Shown here in pieces: positions 1 to 7,331 of a stretch of 47,712 bases of DNA (positions are counted from its first letter, which is position 1; every line of letters starts with the position of its first letter). The translations under genes and the position numbers were made by a program. This DNA is from a virus: IMG/VR virus record IMGVR_UViG_3300005537_000010, positions 1 to 47,712 of that record. One strand, given 5' to 3'. The notes beneath the pieces were generated by a model that had not been told where the DNA came from, did not search any database, and saw nothing but the letters and a program-made list of their open reading frames with translations.

Positions 1-90
1 GCAATTGCCAATCTGCGTGTTCAAGGACAGGTACGTATGGCCGCGTATGTGACCGGTGGTTTGCGGGCTGCCTTGGAGGATTACCTCGAA
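1..90. repeat. 90-bp terminal direct repeat (left copy); circular join
   Basis: These 90 bases are identical to the last 90 bases of the window. The reading frame that starts at 47464 continues across the repeat without interruption into the left end. The simplest reading is a circular molecule cut open at an arbitrary point and written with a 90-base overlap, unit length about 47,622 bp. A real short terminal repeat is less likely because the repeat lies inside a gene. Confidence 0.9.
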
Positions 91-129
91 GAGGAGAGGC
101 GGAAAGCGAGCGAGCCATGGGGGGATTGA
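1..129 (+). CDS. C-terminal part of a small phage protein that begins at 47464
   Basis: This is the downstream part of a frame that starts at ATG 47464 and crosses the circular join. Joined, it encodes about 95 residues and ends at TGA 127-129. The C-terminal half is charged and looks helical. No family is recognised. It overlaps the next gene (start 117) by 13 bases, so the two are probably co-translated. In an uncircularised annotation this gene would be lost at both ends. Confidence 0.75.
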   Translation, partial: AIANLRVQGQVRMAAYVTGGLRAALEDYLEEERRKASEPWGD

Positions 130-464
130 GAACTTTGAGCGAGTTCCCTACCTGGCGAACGATGCGAGAGGTTCTCCGCGAACGGGTCAGGATGAAGCAG
201 GCATCGGGCGAAGAAGACTATCGCGACGGAACATCCGCGTGGCTCCTGACCGTTGCTCAACAGGCAAAGCTTGAAATGGAGATCGCCTTTGAAAGGCGTC
301 AGTGCACGTGGCAGCTCATTCTAGGCGCGCACTACGCAAAGGCCATGTCTGAAACAGACCCAGAACTGCTTCGTGAGGCGCTAGGGAAGGTGGCGGCTAC
401 TGCCATGGCATGGATGGAGGCCGTTGTGAAACGCACCAAGAAGCCCGAGCGGGTGCGACCATGA
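117..464 (+). CDS. Small hypothetical phage protein
   Basis: A 115-residue, mostly helical charged protein with no recognised domain. It starts at ATG 117 inside the end of the preceding gene and ends in an ATGA overlap with the next start at 461. This is the first of four tightly coupled small genes (117 to 1244) that read as one operon continuing from 47464. The coupling is the main support for its reality; no function can be assigned. Confidence 0.65.
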   Translation: MGGLRTLSEFPTWRTMREVLRERVRMKQASGEEDYRDGTSAWLLTVAQQAKLEMEIAFERRQCTWQLILGAHYAKAMSETDPELLREALGKVAATAMAWMEAVVKRTKKPERVRP

Positions 465-682
465 ACGAAGAAGAGGAGGCGAGAAAAGTGGCCTTGTCAT
501 TTGCGCGAGCCTATTTGCGACTCCATGGCGAAGGTCAGTCGGTAACCGTCATCGAGGTGGAACTCTATCAGGCGATTCGTTCCATCCTGCGAATAAAGGG
601 CGAGCTCTTGAGAGATCCGGACGAGGTCCGCAGAGAGTATCCGAATATGGGCGGCAAAATAGGGTGGGGGAGAGGCGAATGA
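461..682 (+). CDS. Small hypothetical phage protein
   Basis: Starts at ATG 461, which overlaps the TGA of the preceding gene (ATGA), giving 73 residues. An upstream in-frame ATG at 410 would lie deep in the preceding gene and is less likely. The N-terminus is rich in Glu and the body looks helical. It ends in another ATGA overlap at 679-682. No family recognised. Confidence 0.65.
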   Translation: MNEEEEARKVALSFARAYLRLHGEGQSVTVIEVELYQAIRSILRIKGELLRDPDEVRREYPNMGGKIGWGRGE

Positions 683-867
683 GCGGGCGACCTCCGAACG
701 AGCTTACCTTTCTCCCTAAAACGGACGAGGGAAAACCCTATTGCTGCGAGAGCTGCGGAGAAGTGAAGCCAATCGTCGATACGAGCATGCGCGAGCTCGG
801 CGATTGGCTTTGCAAAGACTGTTATCTCGAATGTTTCAAAGACCCAGAGGAAAAAGGAAACCTATGA
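679..867 (+). CDS. Small zinc-ribbon protein
   Basis: A 62-residue protein starting at the ATGA overlap with the preceding gene. It has two Cys pairs, CESC near residues 23-26 and CKDC near residues 50-53, the spacing of a zinc ribbon or treble-clef knuckle. Such proteins in phages often bind nucleic acid or host proteins, but nothing here points to a partner. It ends in an ATGA overlap with the next gene at 864. Confidence 0.65.
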   Translation: MSGRPPNELTFLPKTDEGKPYCCESCGEVKPIVDTSMRELGDWLCKDCYLECFKDPEEKGNL

Positions 868-1244
868 TCCGTGAAGCGATATTGGTCGAAGGAACGAGCA
901 CCGTCACGATGGCCGCATATTCGCTTGGAAGGGCAGGGCACGTGAATGAGGCCAAGGAGCTTTGCCGGCTTCTTTCTTTGCTCAAAGAGCCTCTGGCGCG
1001 TATCGGATTTGAGCTCGAGGGGGAATTTGGCATCTCTTTCACCTCAGCCCTGGATGACCGGGAGAAACGCCGCGAGGCATTCGACCAGGCTTTAAAGGCT
1101 TTGACGCATGCCATCCTGGACTTGCCTTTGGCTATTCGGGCGGCCGACGTTTTGGAAGGAAAGAAGGATGCCTACGAGCGATATTTCGCCGTCTGCAATG
1201 AGCTTTCGTCATTTCTGATTGAGATCCGACGGCTGGACGGTTAG
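864..1244 (+). CDS. Hypothetical helical protein
   Basis: 126 residues from ATG 864, preceded by the purine-rich GGAAAAAGGAAA that can serve as ribosome binding site. The protein looks all-helical with alternating acidic and hydrophobic residues. It is the last gene of the coupled set that begins at 47464. No family recognised. It is followed by a 79-base regulatory gap before parA. Confidence 0.65.
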   Translation: MIREAILVEGTSTVTMAAYSLGRAGHVNEAKELCRLLSLLKEPLARIGFELEGEFGISFTSALDDREKRREAFDQALKALTHAILDLPLAIRAADVLEGKKDAYERYFAVCNELSSFLIEIRRLDG

Positions 1245-1254
1245 CCCAAATTGC

Positions 1255-1270
1255 GCACACCGTCGTGTGA
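1255..1270. promoter_or_regulatory. Operator-like 16-bp palindrome upstream of parA
   Basis: The sequence GCACACCGTCGTGTGA has the form GCACA-N6-TGTGA. Matching 16-mers occur at 39676-39691, 39701-39716 and 47512-47527, and a variant at 44463-44478. Here it lies just upstream of the parA promoter. It is likely a site for a phage repressor, or alternatively a partition site for the ParA partner. Confidence 0.55.
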
Positions 1271-1288
1271 GTTAGGCTGCACAATTAT

Positions 1289-1316
1289 TTGCACATTTCT
1301 GTGTTGGGTCTAATGT
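1289..1316 (+). promoter_or_regulatory. Probable parA promoter (TTGCAC-N16-TAATGT)
   Basis: A TTGCAC box at 1289-1294 and a TAATGT box at 1311-1316 are separated by 16 bases. Transcription would begin near 1323-1324, exactly at the ATG of parA, so the message may be leaderless. There is no good Shine-Dalgarno site. The 16-bp palindrome at 1255-1270 lies immediately upstream. Confidence 0.45.
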
Positions 1317-1323
1317 GCGGATC

Positions 1324-2049
1324 ATGATCATTGTCGTGCTCAGCGAAAAGGGCGGGGTAGGGAAGACGATGGTGGCCATTCAGGTGGCCGTTGAACTCGC
1401 ACGCAGGAAACTGTCAGTCCTGGTTCTCGATACCGATCGCGGCCTAACCTTGTCTGACTGGTACGAGAAATCAGATGACCAAAGGCCCGCTGGCTTGAAG
1501 GTCTTGAAGATGGGCGGCACAGGACTGCGCTACCGGCTTGAGAATTTCATCAAGCGCTACGACGTCATCATCATCGATACCCCAAATCACGTTGGTCCAC
1601 TTCAGCAGCAGGCGATGGCCATTGCCGATCTTGCAATTGTGCCTTGCAGTCCCAGCGGCTCAGATGTCGACCGATTGAAGAGGACCTTGCCGCTCCTTGA
1701 GAAAGGGCAACGAATGAATCCGCGGCTCAAAATCGGGATCCTTGTCAATCTCAAGAAGGACCGCCGCTTCTCGGGACAGAACGCGAGACGCGTTCTTACC
1801 GATAGCGGCTTCTTTGTTTTCGAGACTGAATTGAGCGATTTGGCAGAATATGACTATTCGTACAATACCGGCAAAGGCGTGACGACCTATGCCTCTTGGA
1901 GCAATGCTGCACTTGAAATCAGAACGCTCGTGACCGAAATAGACAACTTTTTGAAGGAGACCTCCAGTGCCAGAAGCAGCCTTGACGAGACCCGCCCCAT
2001 CGCTCGTCGCCTCGCCAAAGAAAAAACCGCCCAAGCCAGCGCTCGCTAA
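1324..2049 (+). CDS. parA: ParA-type partition ATPase
   Basis: A 241-residue MinD/ParA-family P-loop ATPase. Near the N-terminus is the deviant Walker A KGGVGKT (about residues 9-15), with the extra Lys of the ParA group, and a Walker B strand IIIDTP lies about 80 residues later. Such ATPases move low-copy plasmids and plasmid prophages to daughter cells with a DNA-binding partner. I chose ATG 1324 over GTG 1315 because the hydrophobic beta-1 start matches the family and 1315 falls within the predicted -10 box. It is short, without the N-terminal HTH of type Ia ParA, so type Ib-like. It overlaps the next gene by 83 bases. Confidence 0.85.
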   Translation: MIIVVLSEKGGVGKTMVAIQVAVELARRKLSVLVLDTDRGLTLSDWYEKSDDQRPAGLKVLKMGGTGLRYRLENFIKRYDVIIIDTPNHVGPLQQQAMAIADLAIVPCSPSGSDVDRLKRTLPLLEKGQRMNPRLKIGILVNLKKDRRFSGQNARRVLTDSGFFVFETELSDLAEYDYSYNTGKGVTTYASWSNAALEIRTLVTEIDNFLKETSSARSSLDETRPIARRLAKEKTAQASAR

Positions 2050-2287
2050 GGCTTCGAAAGCTCATCGGGACATGCAGAAGTATGCTGCCGAAGAGCAGGC
2101 GCATACCGAGCAAGGGAACGAAACAGGTGTTTATCTGGGAAGAAATGGCGAAGTAAAACGACGCCACCACATGATGCTACCGCTTGAACTCTCGGCGCGT
2201 CTCATGGCCTACAGCAGTCAGATGAATTACACCGTTTCCAAAACCATTGAAAAGGCCATCGAGCTCTATCTCAAGGGAAAGGCGTGA
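1967..2287 (+). CDS. Ribbon-helix-helix protein, probable ParA partner (ParG-like)
   Basis: 106 residues from GTG 1967, with a clear AAGGAG ribosome binding site inside the end of parA. The N-terminal 60 residues are basic and probably disordered (Lys/Pro-rich). The C-terminal part (about 65-103) has the strand-helix-helix pattern of the MetJ/Arc ribbon-helix-helix fold. That is the layout of ParG-type centromere-binding proteins in type Ib partition systems, where the flexible tail stimulates the ATPase. The long overlap with parA supports co-expression. Assignment as partner is inference from fold and position. Confidence 0.7.
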   Translation: MPEAALTRPAPSLVASPKKKPPKPALAKASKAHRDMQKYAAEEQAHTEQGNETGVYLGRNGEVKRRHHMMLPLELSARLMAYSSQMNYTVSKTIEKAIELYLKGKA

Positions 2288-2503
2288 GGAACTCGGCGAT
2301 GATTAAAACGACGACGTCTTAGTGGCATGACCGACGTACTCGCCCAAAACCATAATATACAAGCGCACTTGTGAAGAACCGGCGAAGGCCTATTGACCAC
2401 TGCAGGTAGATAGAATAAGTACCACGTAACTGAGGCGGCATGGATGCCAGGTGCTTGTGGCTGCCTCGGATGTGGACTCTAATAGGACTTTGGAGGTGGT
2501 GTT
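2288..2503 (+). promoter_or_regulatory. Intergenic region with a weak promoter candidate
   Basis: No gene is seen here. A possible promoter is TTGACC (2393-2398), 17 bases, then TAAGTA (2416-2421), reading towards the lipoprotein gene at 2504. A short inverted repeat ACAAG-CGCA-CTTGT lies at 2359-2372. The ribosome binding site for the next gene, GGAGGTGG, is just upstream of 2504. No terminator with a T tract is seen after the partition operon. Confidence 0.3.
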
Positions 2504-2956
2504 ATGCGAGCACTTGTGCTTTGGGGAGCATTCCTCGTTGCTTGTGGTTCTGCCTCGACTCCAAATACTCAGGCTACGAATACGCAGCCGACTGGTCCAT
2601 CTACCCCCGAGAAACCCCGTCAACTTAACGAATCATGCGGCTCAGTGGCTTGTGATTCTGGGCTCGAGTGCGTGGCCAATTCGTTCGAACCCCACCTCGG
2701 GGGAACTTGTTTATCTGAAGTGAGCACACGTGTCCCCTGTGGGATCAACACCACCATCCCAATGGTATGCCCGGGAGGGCTCACTTGCGTGCTTCTTAAT
2801 GGGCAGCCAAGTCAGTCAGGTGGGTGTCATTTCGTTTCCCAGGCCGGAGAAGCGTGCGATGGCAATGCAGATTTCTACGCCGTCTGCGCACCCGGTCTAA
2901 CGTGCCGCGGGCCATCCGTTCCTGTCTCGGCCGATTACGGGGGCAACTGTCAGTAG
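2504..2956 (+). CDS. Cysteine-rich lipoprotein
   Basis: 150 residues with an N-terminal hydrophobic segment and a lipobox LVAC with Cys at about residue 14, so it should be lipid-anchored outside the cytoplasm. A Thr/Pro-rich linker (to about residue 38) is followed by three Cys-rich units built around C-x4-C-x3-GL-x-C style spacing (GLEC, GLTC, GLTC). Units of this kind are common in secreted proteins of Myxococcota. A strong GGAGG site precedes the ATG. It is likely cargo that changes the host surface (lysogenic conversion); exact role unknown. Confidence 0.75.
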   Translation: MRALVLWGAFLVACGSASTPNTQATNTQPTGPSTPEKPRQLNESCGSVACDSGLECVANSFEPHLGGTCLSEVSTRVPCGINTTIPMVCPGGLTCVLLNGQPSQSGGCHFVSQAGEACDGNADFYAVCAPGLTCRGPSVPVSADYGGNCQ

Positions 2957-2995
2957 GTAGTTTTCCAAACCCAATCCAACAAAAAGGGAAGTCCA

Positions 2996-4675
2996 ATGAC
3001 ATCAATTTCGATGTTTATTAGAATCGCTTTGCTCGCGGCCGATTTTCAGAGGCCAATTCCGCCACAACCAGCGCCTCCGCCTGGGAAGATCTTCTCTCCA
3101 GAGGAGCTCGCCAATATCAACGCAGAGCAGGCAGCGACTGGCGCGACTTGGATAACGAATAATCTGCAAACGCCTGAGGAATTCACAAATACCGCGGCCG
3201 TGAAAGCGTCGCAGCTTCCCAGCGTCTATGTCCACGAGCCCAGCTATCTGCGGCCCAAAGGTTATACGGATAGCGATTTCAAGGCATCTAGAGCGGTGAC
3301 TCCAGATGCGTTGATGAAACGTATGATGCCATCGATCTCCGCGATCATGCAGCCCGGTTACTTTGCTTACGAAGGCTACACCTACTCGAACATCGACTGG
3401 AACGGTGGCCGTGTCATGCATGGCACTGTATCCGTGTACGCCATCTATTATGGTCGCTGGGGACCCGACGCTGATGTAGATACCTTATCGAGGTTTTTCG
3501 AAGGCAACCTGGGGGATCACAATGACGAATCGACCGCGACTGAAAACCTTCATGCAACGCTGATCAACGAACTGGCATGGTCGAATCACTTTGCAATCAA
3601 TTCGACCTATTTCGATTCTCAGGGTCCCGTCGCCAATCACATTCGATTTGGCGGATCGGTATACATACGGACGGCAGTGGATGATCTAAATGTCAATATT
3701 GTCAGCCTCTTAAATATCGGCCAGATAGTGCAGCAAACCATTGGGGCAGGGCAATTGCCCTTTGACCCCAATGGCATTTACATCGTTTTCCCTTCGAACC
3801 TCGTGCAGGTGCCGGGTGCATGCTACGGATTTTGTGGACTACACACGTTTGCCGCTATCAACGGTCACAACATCGCGATTGCGCTGATCCCCAACCTCTC
3901 TAACTGCGGTGACGTGAACCTGACAGTATCGTACTGTGGGATCTATCCGCCGAATTCTAATTCGTACTCAGGATGGGGCACGCCCAACAATCTACTCAAT
4001 GGCGACTTACAGGTAAAAGTGATCACTCACGAAGTATCGGAGGCAGTGACCGATCCGGATCTGAATGCCTGGTATCAAGGGCCGGCAGTTTATGGCGGGG
4101 AAGAAGAAAATGAAGACATCTGCAATGTGAGGTCACTGATCACTGAAATCAAACCCGCTGGGATTCACACGTTTGGGCTGCAGCCTAACTGGCTCGATGA
4201 GCACGGCGGGTATTGCACGATGGGCGTGCCAGTCTCTGACTGGGGTGGCTGGCAAATGCAAACGGCCACATCGAACAGTGCGATCTGGGCGCCTGCCAGC
4301 GCCACCGATTTCAATTTTAATACCTCGTACAGCTCAGCCCAATTCCCAAGCGACAACCCTGGCTGGCTTTACTTGGCGGCCTATATGCGAAACGGTCCGC
4401 GCCCGGTCAACGCCATCTCTCTTCACGCGCGAATGGCCAACGGCGTTCCGCTGGGGTTCCCGCAGGTCTATTGGGTCTACGTGACTGATCCGACCAACAG
4501 CAGTTGGATTCCAATTGGGACCTATACGGCTCAGCCAGATCAGACTGGCACGGTGCTCATCCACTTGCCAAGCGAACGCCTAACGGTCGGCGTAATGGTG
4601 GTAGCCTATCGACTGGGAGTTGATGACCACAACAATCACTATTTTCAGATGGCTGAGGTAAAAATGTATCCCTGA
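2996..4675 (+). CDS. PHI-1/EXORDIUM-like secreted protein
   Basis: 559 residues. The N-terminus has only a short hydrophobic stretch, so export is likely but not certain. A Pro-rich linker follows. The central region (about 140-380) carries the marks of the phosphate-induced protein 1 (EXORDIUM) family: a Cys pair in CYGFCGLH (276-283), then HEVSEAVTDP (345-354), then an AWY segment and acidic EDIC (373-376), resembling a metalloprotease-like helix. The C-terminal 170 residues look like a separate beta-rich domain. The family is best known from plants and some soil bacteria, so it is unexpected on a phage. An AAAGGGAAG site precedes ATG 2996. Role unknown, probably host-surface or niche related. 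Confidence 0.6.
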   Translation: MTSISMFIRIALLAADFQRPIPPQPAPPPGKIFSPEELANINAEQAATGATWITNNLQTPEEFTNTAAVKASQLPSVYVHEPSYLRPKGYTDSDFKASRAVTPDALMKRMMPSISAIMQPGYFAYEGYTYSNIDWNGGRVMHGTVSVYAIYYGRWGPDADVDTLSRFFEGNLGDHNDESTATENLHATLINELAWSNHFAINSTYFDSQGPVANHIRFGGSVYIRTAVDDLNVNIVSLLNIGQIVQQTIGAGQLPFDPNGIYIVFPSNLVQVPGACYGFCGLHTFAAINGHNIAIALIPNLSNCGDVNLTVSYCGIYPPNSNSYSGWGTPNNLLNGDLQVKVITHEVSEAVTDPDLNAWYQGPAVYGGEEENEDICNVRSLITEIKPAGIHTFGLQPNWLDEHGGYCTMGVPVSDWGGWQMQTATSNSAIWAPASATDFNFNTSYSSAQFPSDNPGWLYLAAYMRNGPRPVNAISLHARMANGVPLGFPQVYWVYVTDPTNSSWIPIGTYTAQPDQTGTVLIHLPSERLTVGVMVVAYRLGVDDHNNHYFQMAEVKMYP

Positions 4676-4684
4676 GGTTAGCTA

Positions 4685-4993
4685 ATGGATAAAGAGAAAA
4701 CATTCCCGCACATCAAATCCCTGACGGATACGATCACGAATAGTGAAACGGACTGTCAGTTAAATCCATATGAAGTGGAAGGCTGGCTCGTTGCTCACGT
4801 TGGCGACACTTCTCCATTGACGGAATTCACCAGGCGAACCTTGAGGACTGCCATTTATCTCAGGGCGATGGTGGAAGTGCATCGTGATTGGAGGAACGGA
4901 GTTGTGAGTGTGGTCAGAGCTCTACAGGGGTATGTCGATGGTTCGATTGATGTTACCGTGGATTACCAAGCAAAGAAGATCGGAAATGCCTGA
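4685..4993 (+). CDS. Small hypothetical protein
   Basis: 102 residues, starting nine bases after the preceding gene with a GAGGT site upstream of ATG 4685. It looks largely helical. No motif is recognised. The next gene starts at 4986 inside its last codons, suggesting translational coupling within a plus-strand accessory operon. Confidence 0.6.
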   Translation: MDKEKTFPHIKSLTDTITNSETDCQLNPYEVEGWLVAHVGDTSPLTEFTRRTLRTAIYLRAMVEVHRDWRNGVVSVVRALQGYVDGSIDVTVDYQAKKIGNA

Positions 4994-5345
4994 GAAGAAA
5001 CCCGTCTACGAATTTCCGCCGTGCGCGCAATGCGGCCCTGTCGTCGATGTGCTGTTTAAAGCGGTAAAGCGGGCAACGGTTTGGTGTGGTTGCGGTGATC
5101 AAATAATCAACAACGGTCTTGCTCTCTGTGGCGAATGCGTCGAGCAAGCCGTGCTCAAGGCCAAGTATCAGGCACGTGAGGAAATGGACAAAGTGCGTTT
5201 CGCCAAGGAAGCGCAGCTTGCTTATGAAATCAGTGGCGATTCGGCCACGAGAGAACGCGAGCGCTGCCTAGACTGCGTGGCCGCTGAGGCCCAGGTCTGC
5301 GGCTGTTCTGACAGGATAGCCAAGCGCATTCGGGAGTTGAAGTGA
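4986..5345 (+). CDS. Cysteine-rich probable zinc-binding protein
   Basis: 119 residues from ATG 4986, overlapping the preceding gene by eight bases. It contains several Cys pairs: CAQC near the N-terminus, CGC and CGEC around residues 35-52, and CLDC with CGC near the C-terminus. These are enough for two or more zinc knuckles joined by a charged helix. No named family is recognised. It ends in a GTGA overlap with the next gene. Confidence 0.6.
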   Translation: MPEKKPVYEFPPCAQCGPVVDVLFKAVKRATVWCGCGDQIINNGLALCGECVEQAVLKAKYQAREEMDKVRFAKEAQLAYEISGDSATRERERCLDCVAAEAQVCGCSDRIAKRIRELK

Positions 5346-5617
5346 CATTTCTGGAATCCGCGCTGAAAATTATTGTCGCTGGCCGAAGCGACCAAAGCGT
5401 TCTGAACATGTACGTTGTCTATGAAAATCCGAGGGACTTCCCTGGCGAATATATTGTCAGGCGCCACATCGTCACCATGAACGGCGACTTACCAACGGAG
5501 CAAGGATGGCGTACCCAATCACTTGAGTCTGCACGACTTCCTCTGCAAAAGGCTGGATTGATGATGTTTACGCGCCACGAAAACGATGACCCGGTTATCA
5601 AGGAAGTTTGGTTATAA
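5342..5617 (+). CDS. Small hypothetical protein
   Basis: 91 residues starting at GTG 5342, whose bases overlap the stop of the preceding gene (GTGA). The sequence reads as a compact mixed alpha/beta protein. It contains a pattern (MYVVYENPRDFPGEYIVRRH) often seen in short phage proteins of unknown function. No catalytic motif is visible. Confidence 0.6.
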   Translation: MTFLESALKIIVAGRSDQSVLNMYVVYENPRDFPGEYIVRRHIVTMNGDLPTEQGWRTQSLESARLPLQKAGLMMFTRHENDDPVIKEVWL

Positions 5618-5646
5618 AATGAAGCTCAGCTGCTGAGGAAAATGAA

Positions 5647-5904
5647 ATGTCCAATCCTGAAACTGAAATGAGTGACGCCAGGCCACTAAGCGAAGGGGAC
5701 CTTTCAGCCGTGTGGTTAACCTATAGCGGGGCCGATAAGGAACTTCACTCATGGCCGTGGAACCATGAACAGTTGGTTTTGCGACTCATCGCCACCATCC
5801 GCGCCCGAGATGCCGAGATCGAACGGTGGAAATTGGAACTAAGCCGAGTGGCAAACGAATCATTCAAAATGGCATTGGAGAAAGAGAAAGCCCGAAAGGG
5901 ATAG
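5647..5904 (+). CDS. Small hypothetical protein with C-terminal coiled coil
   Basis: 85 residues from ATG 5647, preceded by GAGG at suitable spacing. The C-terminal half (about 48-82) is a charged helix with heptad-like spacing. No family recognised. Its last five bases overlap the start of the first tRNA-like RNA (5900), so RNA and protein are probably made from the same transcript. Confidence 0.55.
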   Translation: MSNPETEMSDARPLSEGDLSAVWLTYSGADKELHSWPWNHEQLVLRLIATIRARDAEIERWKLELSRVANESFKMALEKEKARKG

Positions 5905-6111
5905 TAGGAGCCGGCACGGTGACCGGCTACGTATGGTGATAGGGATACGGGCAGGGATGGCGACTAGGAGTAATCCGAGCCAGGCGCACGGCCATCCGGA
6001 AGAGGAAAAAGGGCCTCGTAGTTTCCGTCGAGAGCTCCGCACCAGGATGCAGCGCCCCGGTTGCAAGCTGCATTGGCATTCCCAAACCCGGTTCGACTCC
6101 GGGCTACTATC
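5900..6111 (+). ncRNA. Structured RNA with tRNA-like ends (copy 1, about 212 nt)
   Basis: The ends fold like a tRNA. An 8-bp acceptor stem pairs 5900-5907 (GATAGTAG) with 6104-6111. The D-arm is GCCGG-CACGGTGA-CCGGC (5910-5927), with the GG expected in a D-loop. The T-arm is CCCGG-TTCGACT-CCGGG (6087-6103), with a perfect TTCRANY loop. Instead of a normal anticodon arm there is an insert of about 160 nt, including a 7-bp hairpin ATGCAGC/GCTGCAT (6047-6073). No CCA is encoded and position 8 is G, not U. A related copy follows at 6138. It is not a standard tRNA and no tmRNA features are seen. Confidence 0.6.
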
Positions 6112-6137
6112 TAGTAGGAAAGGGAATAGTAACTTAC

Positions 6138-6273
6138 GTCAGTCGGAGCCGGCACGGTGACCAGTAGGGCCAAAGCCAGACCAGCAAAATCTACTCGCGC
6201 GAGTAGAAAGGCCCGGAAGCGGAAATACGAGGACGAAATACGCTCATACCGGGTTCGACTCCCGGTGACTGAC
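6138..6273 (+). ncRNA. Structured RNA with tRNA-like ends (copy 2, about 136 nt)
   Basis: This is a second copy of the same plan. An 8-bp acceptor stem pairs 6138-6145 (GTCAGTCG) with 6266-6273. The D-arm block GAGCCGGCACGGTGACC (6146-6162) is identical to copy 1. The T-arm is CCGGG-TTCGACT-CCCGG (6249-6265). The acceptor stems differ in sequence but keep pairing, which argues that structure is what is conserved. The 90-nt insert holds a perfect hairpin TCTACTC-GCGC-GAGTAGA inside a GGGCC/GGCCC stem. It ends six bases before the ATG at 6279. Confidence 0.6.
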
Positions 6274-6278
6274 CTGAA

Positions 6279-6986
6279 ATGAACGCAGCCCAAGAACAGA
6301 AGCAGAAGCATGTGTCCAAGGAGCGGCCGATTCTCTTCAGCGGTGAGATGGTTCGCGCTATCCTCGACGGTCGGAAGACGCAGACACGGAGGGTGCTAAA
6401 GCCGCAGCCGCACACTCCAACGCCCGGGACTTATGCGGATCGATATGACAAGACGGACTGCTGGGCATTCTGGCTTCCCGATTTGCGGATGACCGAACCG
6501 AAGACATGGGCTTGTCCCTATGGCCGGCCTGGTGATCAACTCTGGGTGAAAGAGACGTTCGCGTTGGAGACCGACTTCAATGTTGGCATGCTAGGCTACG
6601 AACCGCCCCACAAAGATGGGCGACCCGTGAATAGGATCGACGATTCAACCTTTGGTTTGTACTGGGAGCAGGCGCATTACAGGGCCACGGATCCAGAGCC
6701 AGAGCTTTGCTATGAGGACTGGGAAGACCCGGAGGTGAAATGGCGTCCTTCCATCTATATGCCGCGCTGGGCTTCGCGTATCATGCTGGAGCTCACCGAG
6801 GTGCGGGTGGAGCGACTGCGGGAGATCAGCGAGGATGATGCAACTGCGGAAGCTCCTCCACGACTCATTACTTATCGGACAGCGATAGATGCTTTCAGCA
6901 ACCTCTGGGACTCCATCAACGCCAAACGTGGTTGGGGATGGAACCAAAATCCTTGGGTCTGGGTAATCGAATTTCGGAGAGTTTAA
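6279..6986 (+). CDS. ASCH-domain-like phage protein
   Basis: 235 residues. The N-terminal part carries RPILFSGEMVRAILDGRKTQ, followed by a TRR and later GDQLWVKETF. The C-terminal part has PRWASRI and ends in NPWVWVIEFRRV. This pattern matches a widespread phage protein family with an ASCH (PUA-like, RNA-binding) fold. Its substrate is unknown. Notably it directly follows the two tRNA-like RNAs, and an RNA-binding fold there may be meaningful. I kept ATG 6279, which lies six bases after the second RNA. Confidence 0.65.
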   Translation: MNAAQEQKQKHVSKERPILFSGEMVRAILDGRKTQTRRVLKPQPHTPTPGTYADRYDKTDCWAFWLPDLRMTEPKTWACPYGRPGDQLWVKETFALETDFNVGMLGYEPPHKDGRPVNRIDDSTFGLYWEQAHYRATDPEPELCYEDWEDPEVKWRPSIYMPRWASRIMLELTEVRVERLREISEDDATAEAPPRLITYRTAIDAFSNLWDSINAKRGWGWNQNPWVWVIEFRRV

Positions 6987-7052
6987 AATTGGCCTTCCTG
7001 AAAGACTGGATGCGACTGTCTTAAGACCGGAAAAAAGGGGGTTCAAAAACTT

Positions 7053-7274
7053 ATGGGTCATCGCCGCGAACCAATAGGAGACAGACCCGAGCTAGAAGTC
7101 CCTAGCTGGCTCAAAGACGTTGTCCCACGCGCAAAAGACATCAGTCGCACACTCGTTTCTGGATGCGACCACGAGTACGTGATGCTCGAGGGCGCTGAGT
7201 CTTCCTCAAAGCAGTGTCGAAAGTGCCGCCACCTTATTCGGGTCGGTGATAATTTGATGATGTCGTACAAATAA
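7053..7274 (+). CDS. Small zinc-ribbon-like protein
   Basis: 73 residues from ATG 7053. The C-terminal half contains a CDHEYVML segment and CRKC about 15-20 residues later, a pattern of short phage zinc-ribbon proteins. The ribosome binding site is the G run at about 7036-7041. It ends shortly before a strong promoter at 7304. Confidence 0.5.
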   Translation: MGHRREPIGDRPELEVPSWLKDVVPRAKDISRTLVSGCDHEYVMLEGAESSSKQCRKCRHLIRVGDNLMMSYK

Positions 7275-7303
7275 TACCCAATAAACACGGCATATTATGG
7301 CCG

Positions 7304-7331
7304 TTGACACGTGTTTCTTATATGGTAATAT
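7304..7331 (+). promoter_or_regulatory. Strong sigma70-like promoter (TTGACA-N16-TAATAT)
   Basis: TTGACA is at 7304-7309, then 16 bases, then TAATAT at 7326-7331. The predicted start is about 7338, where an in-frame GTG lies. The promoter and downstream leader are closely related to those of the minus-strand gene at 12291. Both contain TTGACAC, then GGTTGGTCCC about 45 bases later, then a GAAAGAGAGA ribosome-binding region. Confidence 0.7.

Noticed and set aside
5900-6273. Standard tRNA or tmRNA genes
   Set aside because: The T-arms and acceptor stems suggested tRNA, but no anticodon arm of normal length follows the D-arm, no CCA is encoded, position 8 is not U, and no tag-peptide frame or tmRNA-type 5-prime sequence is seen.
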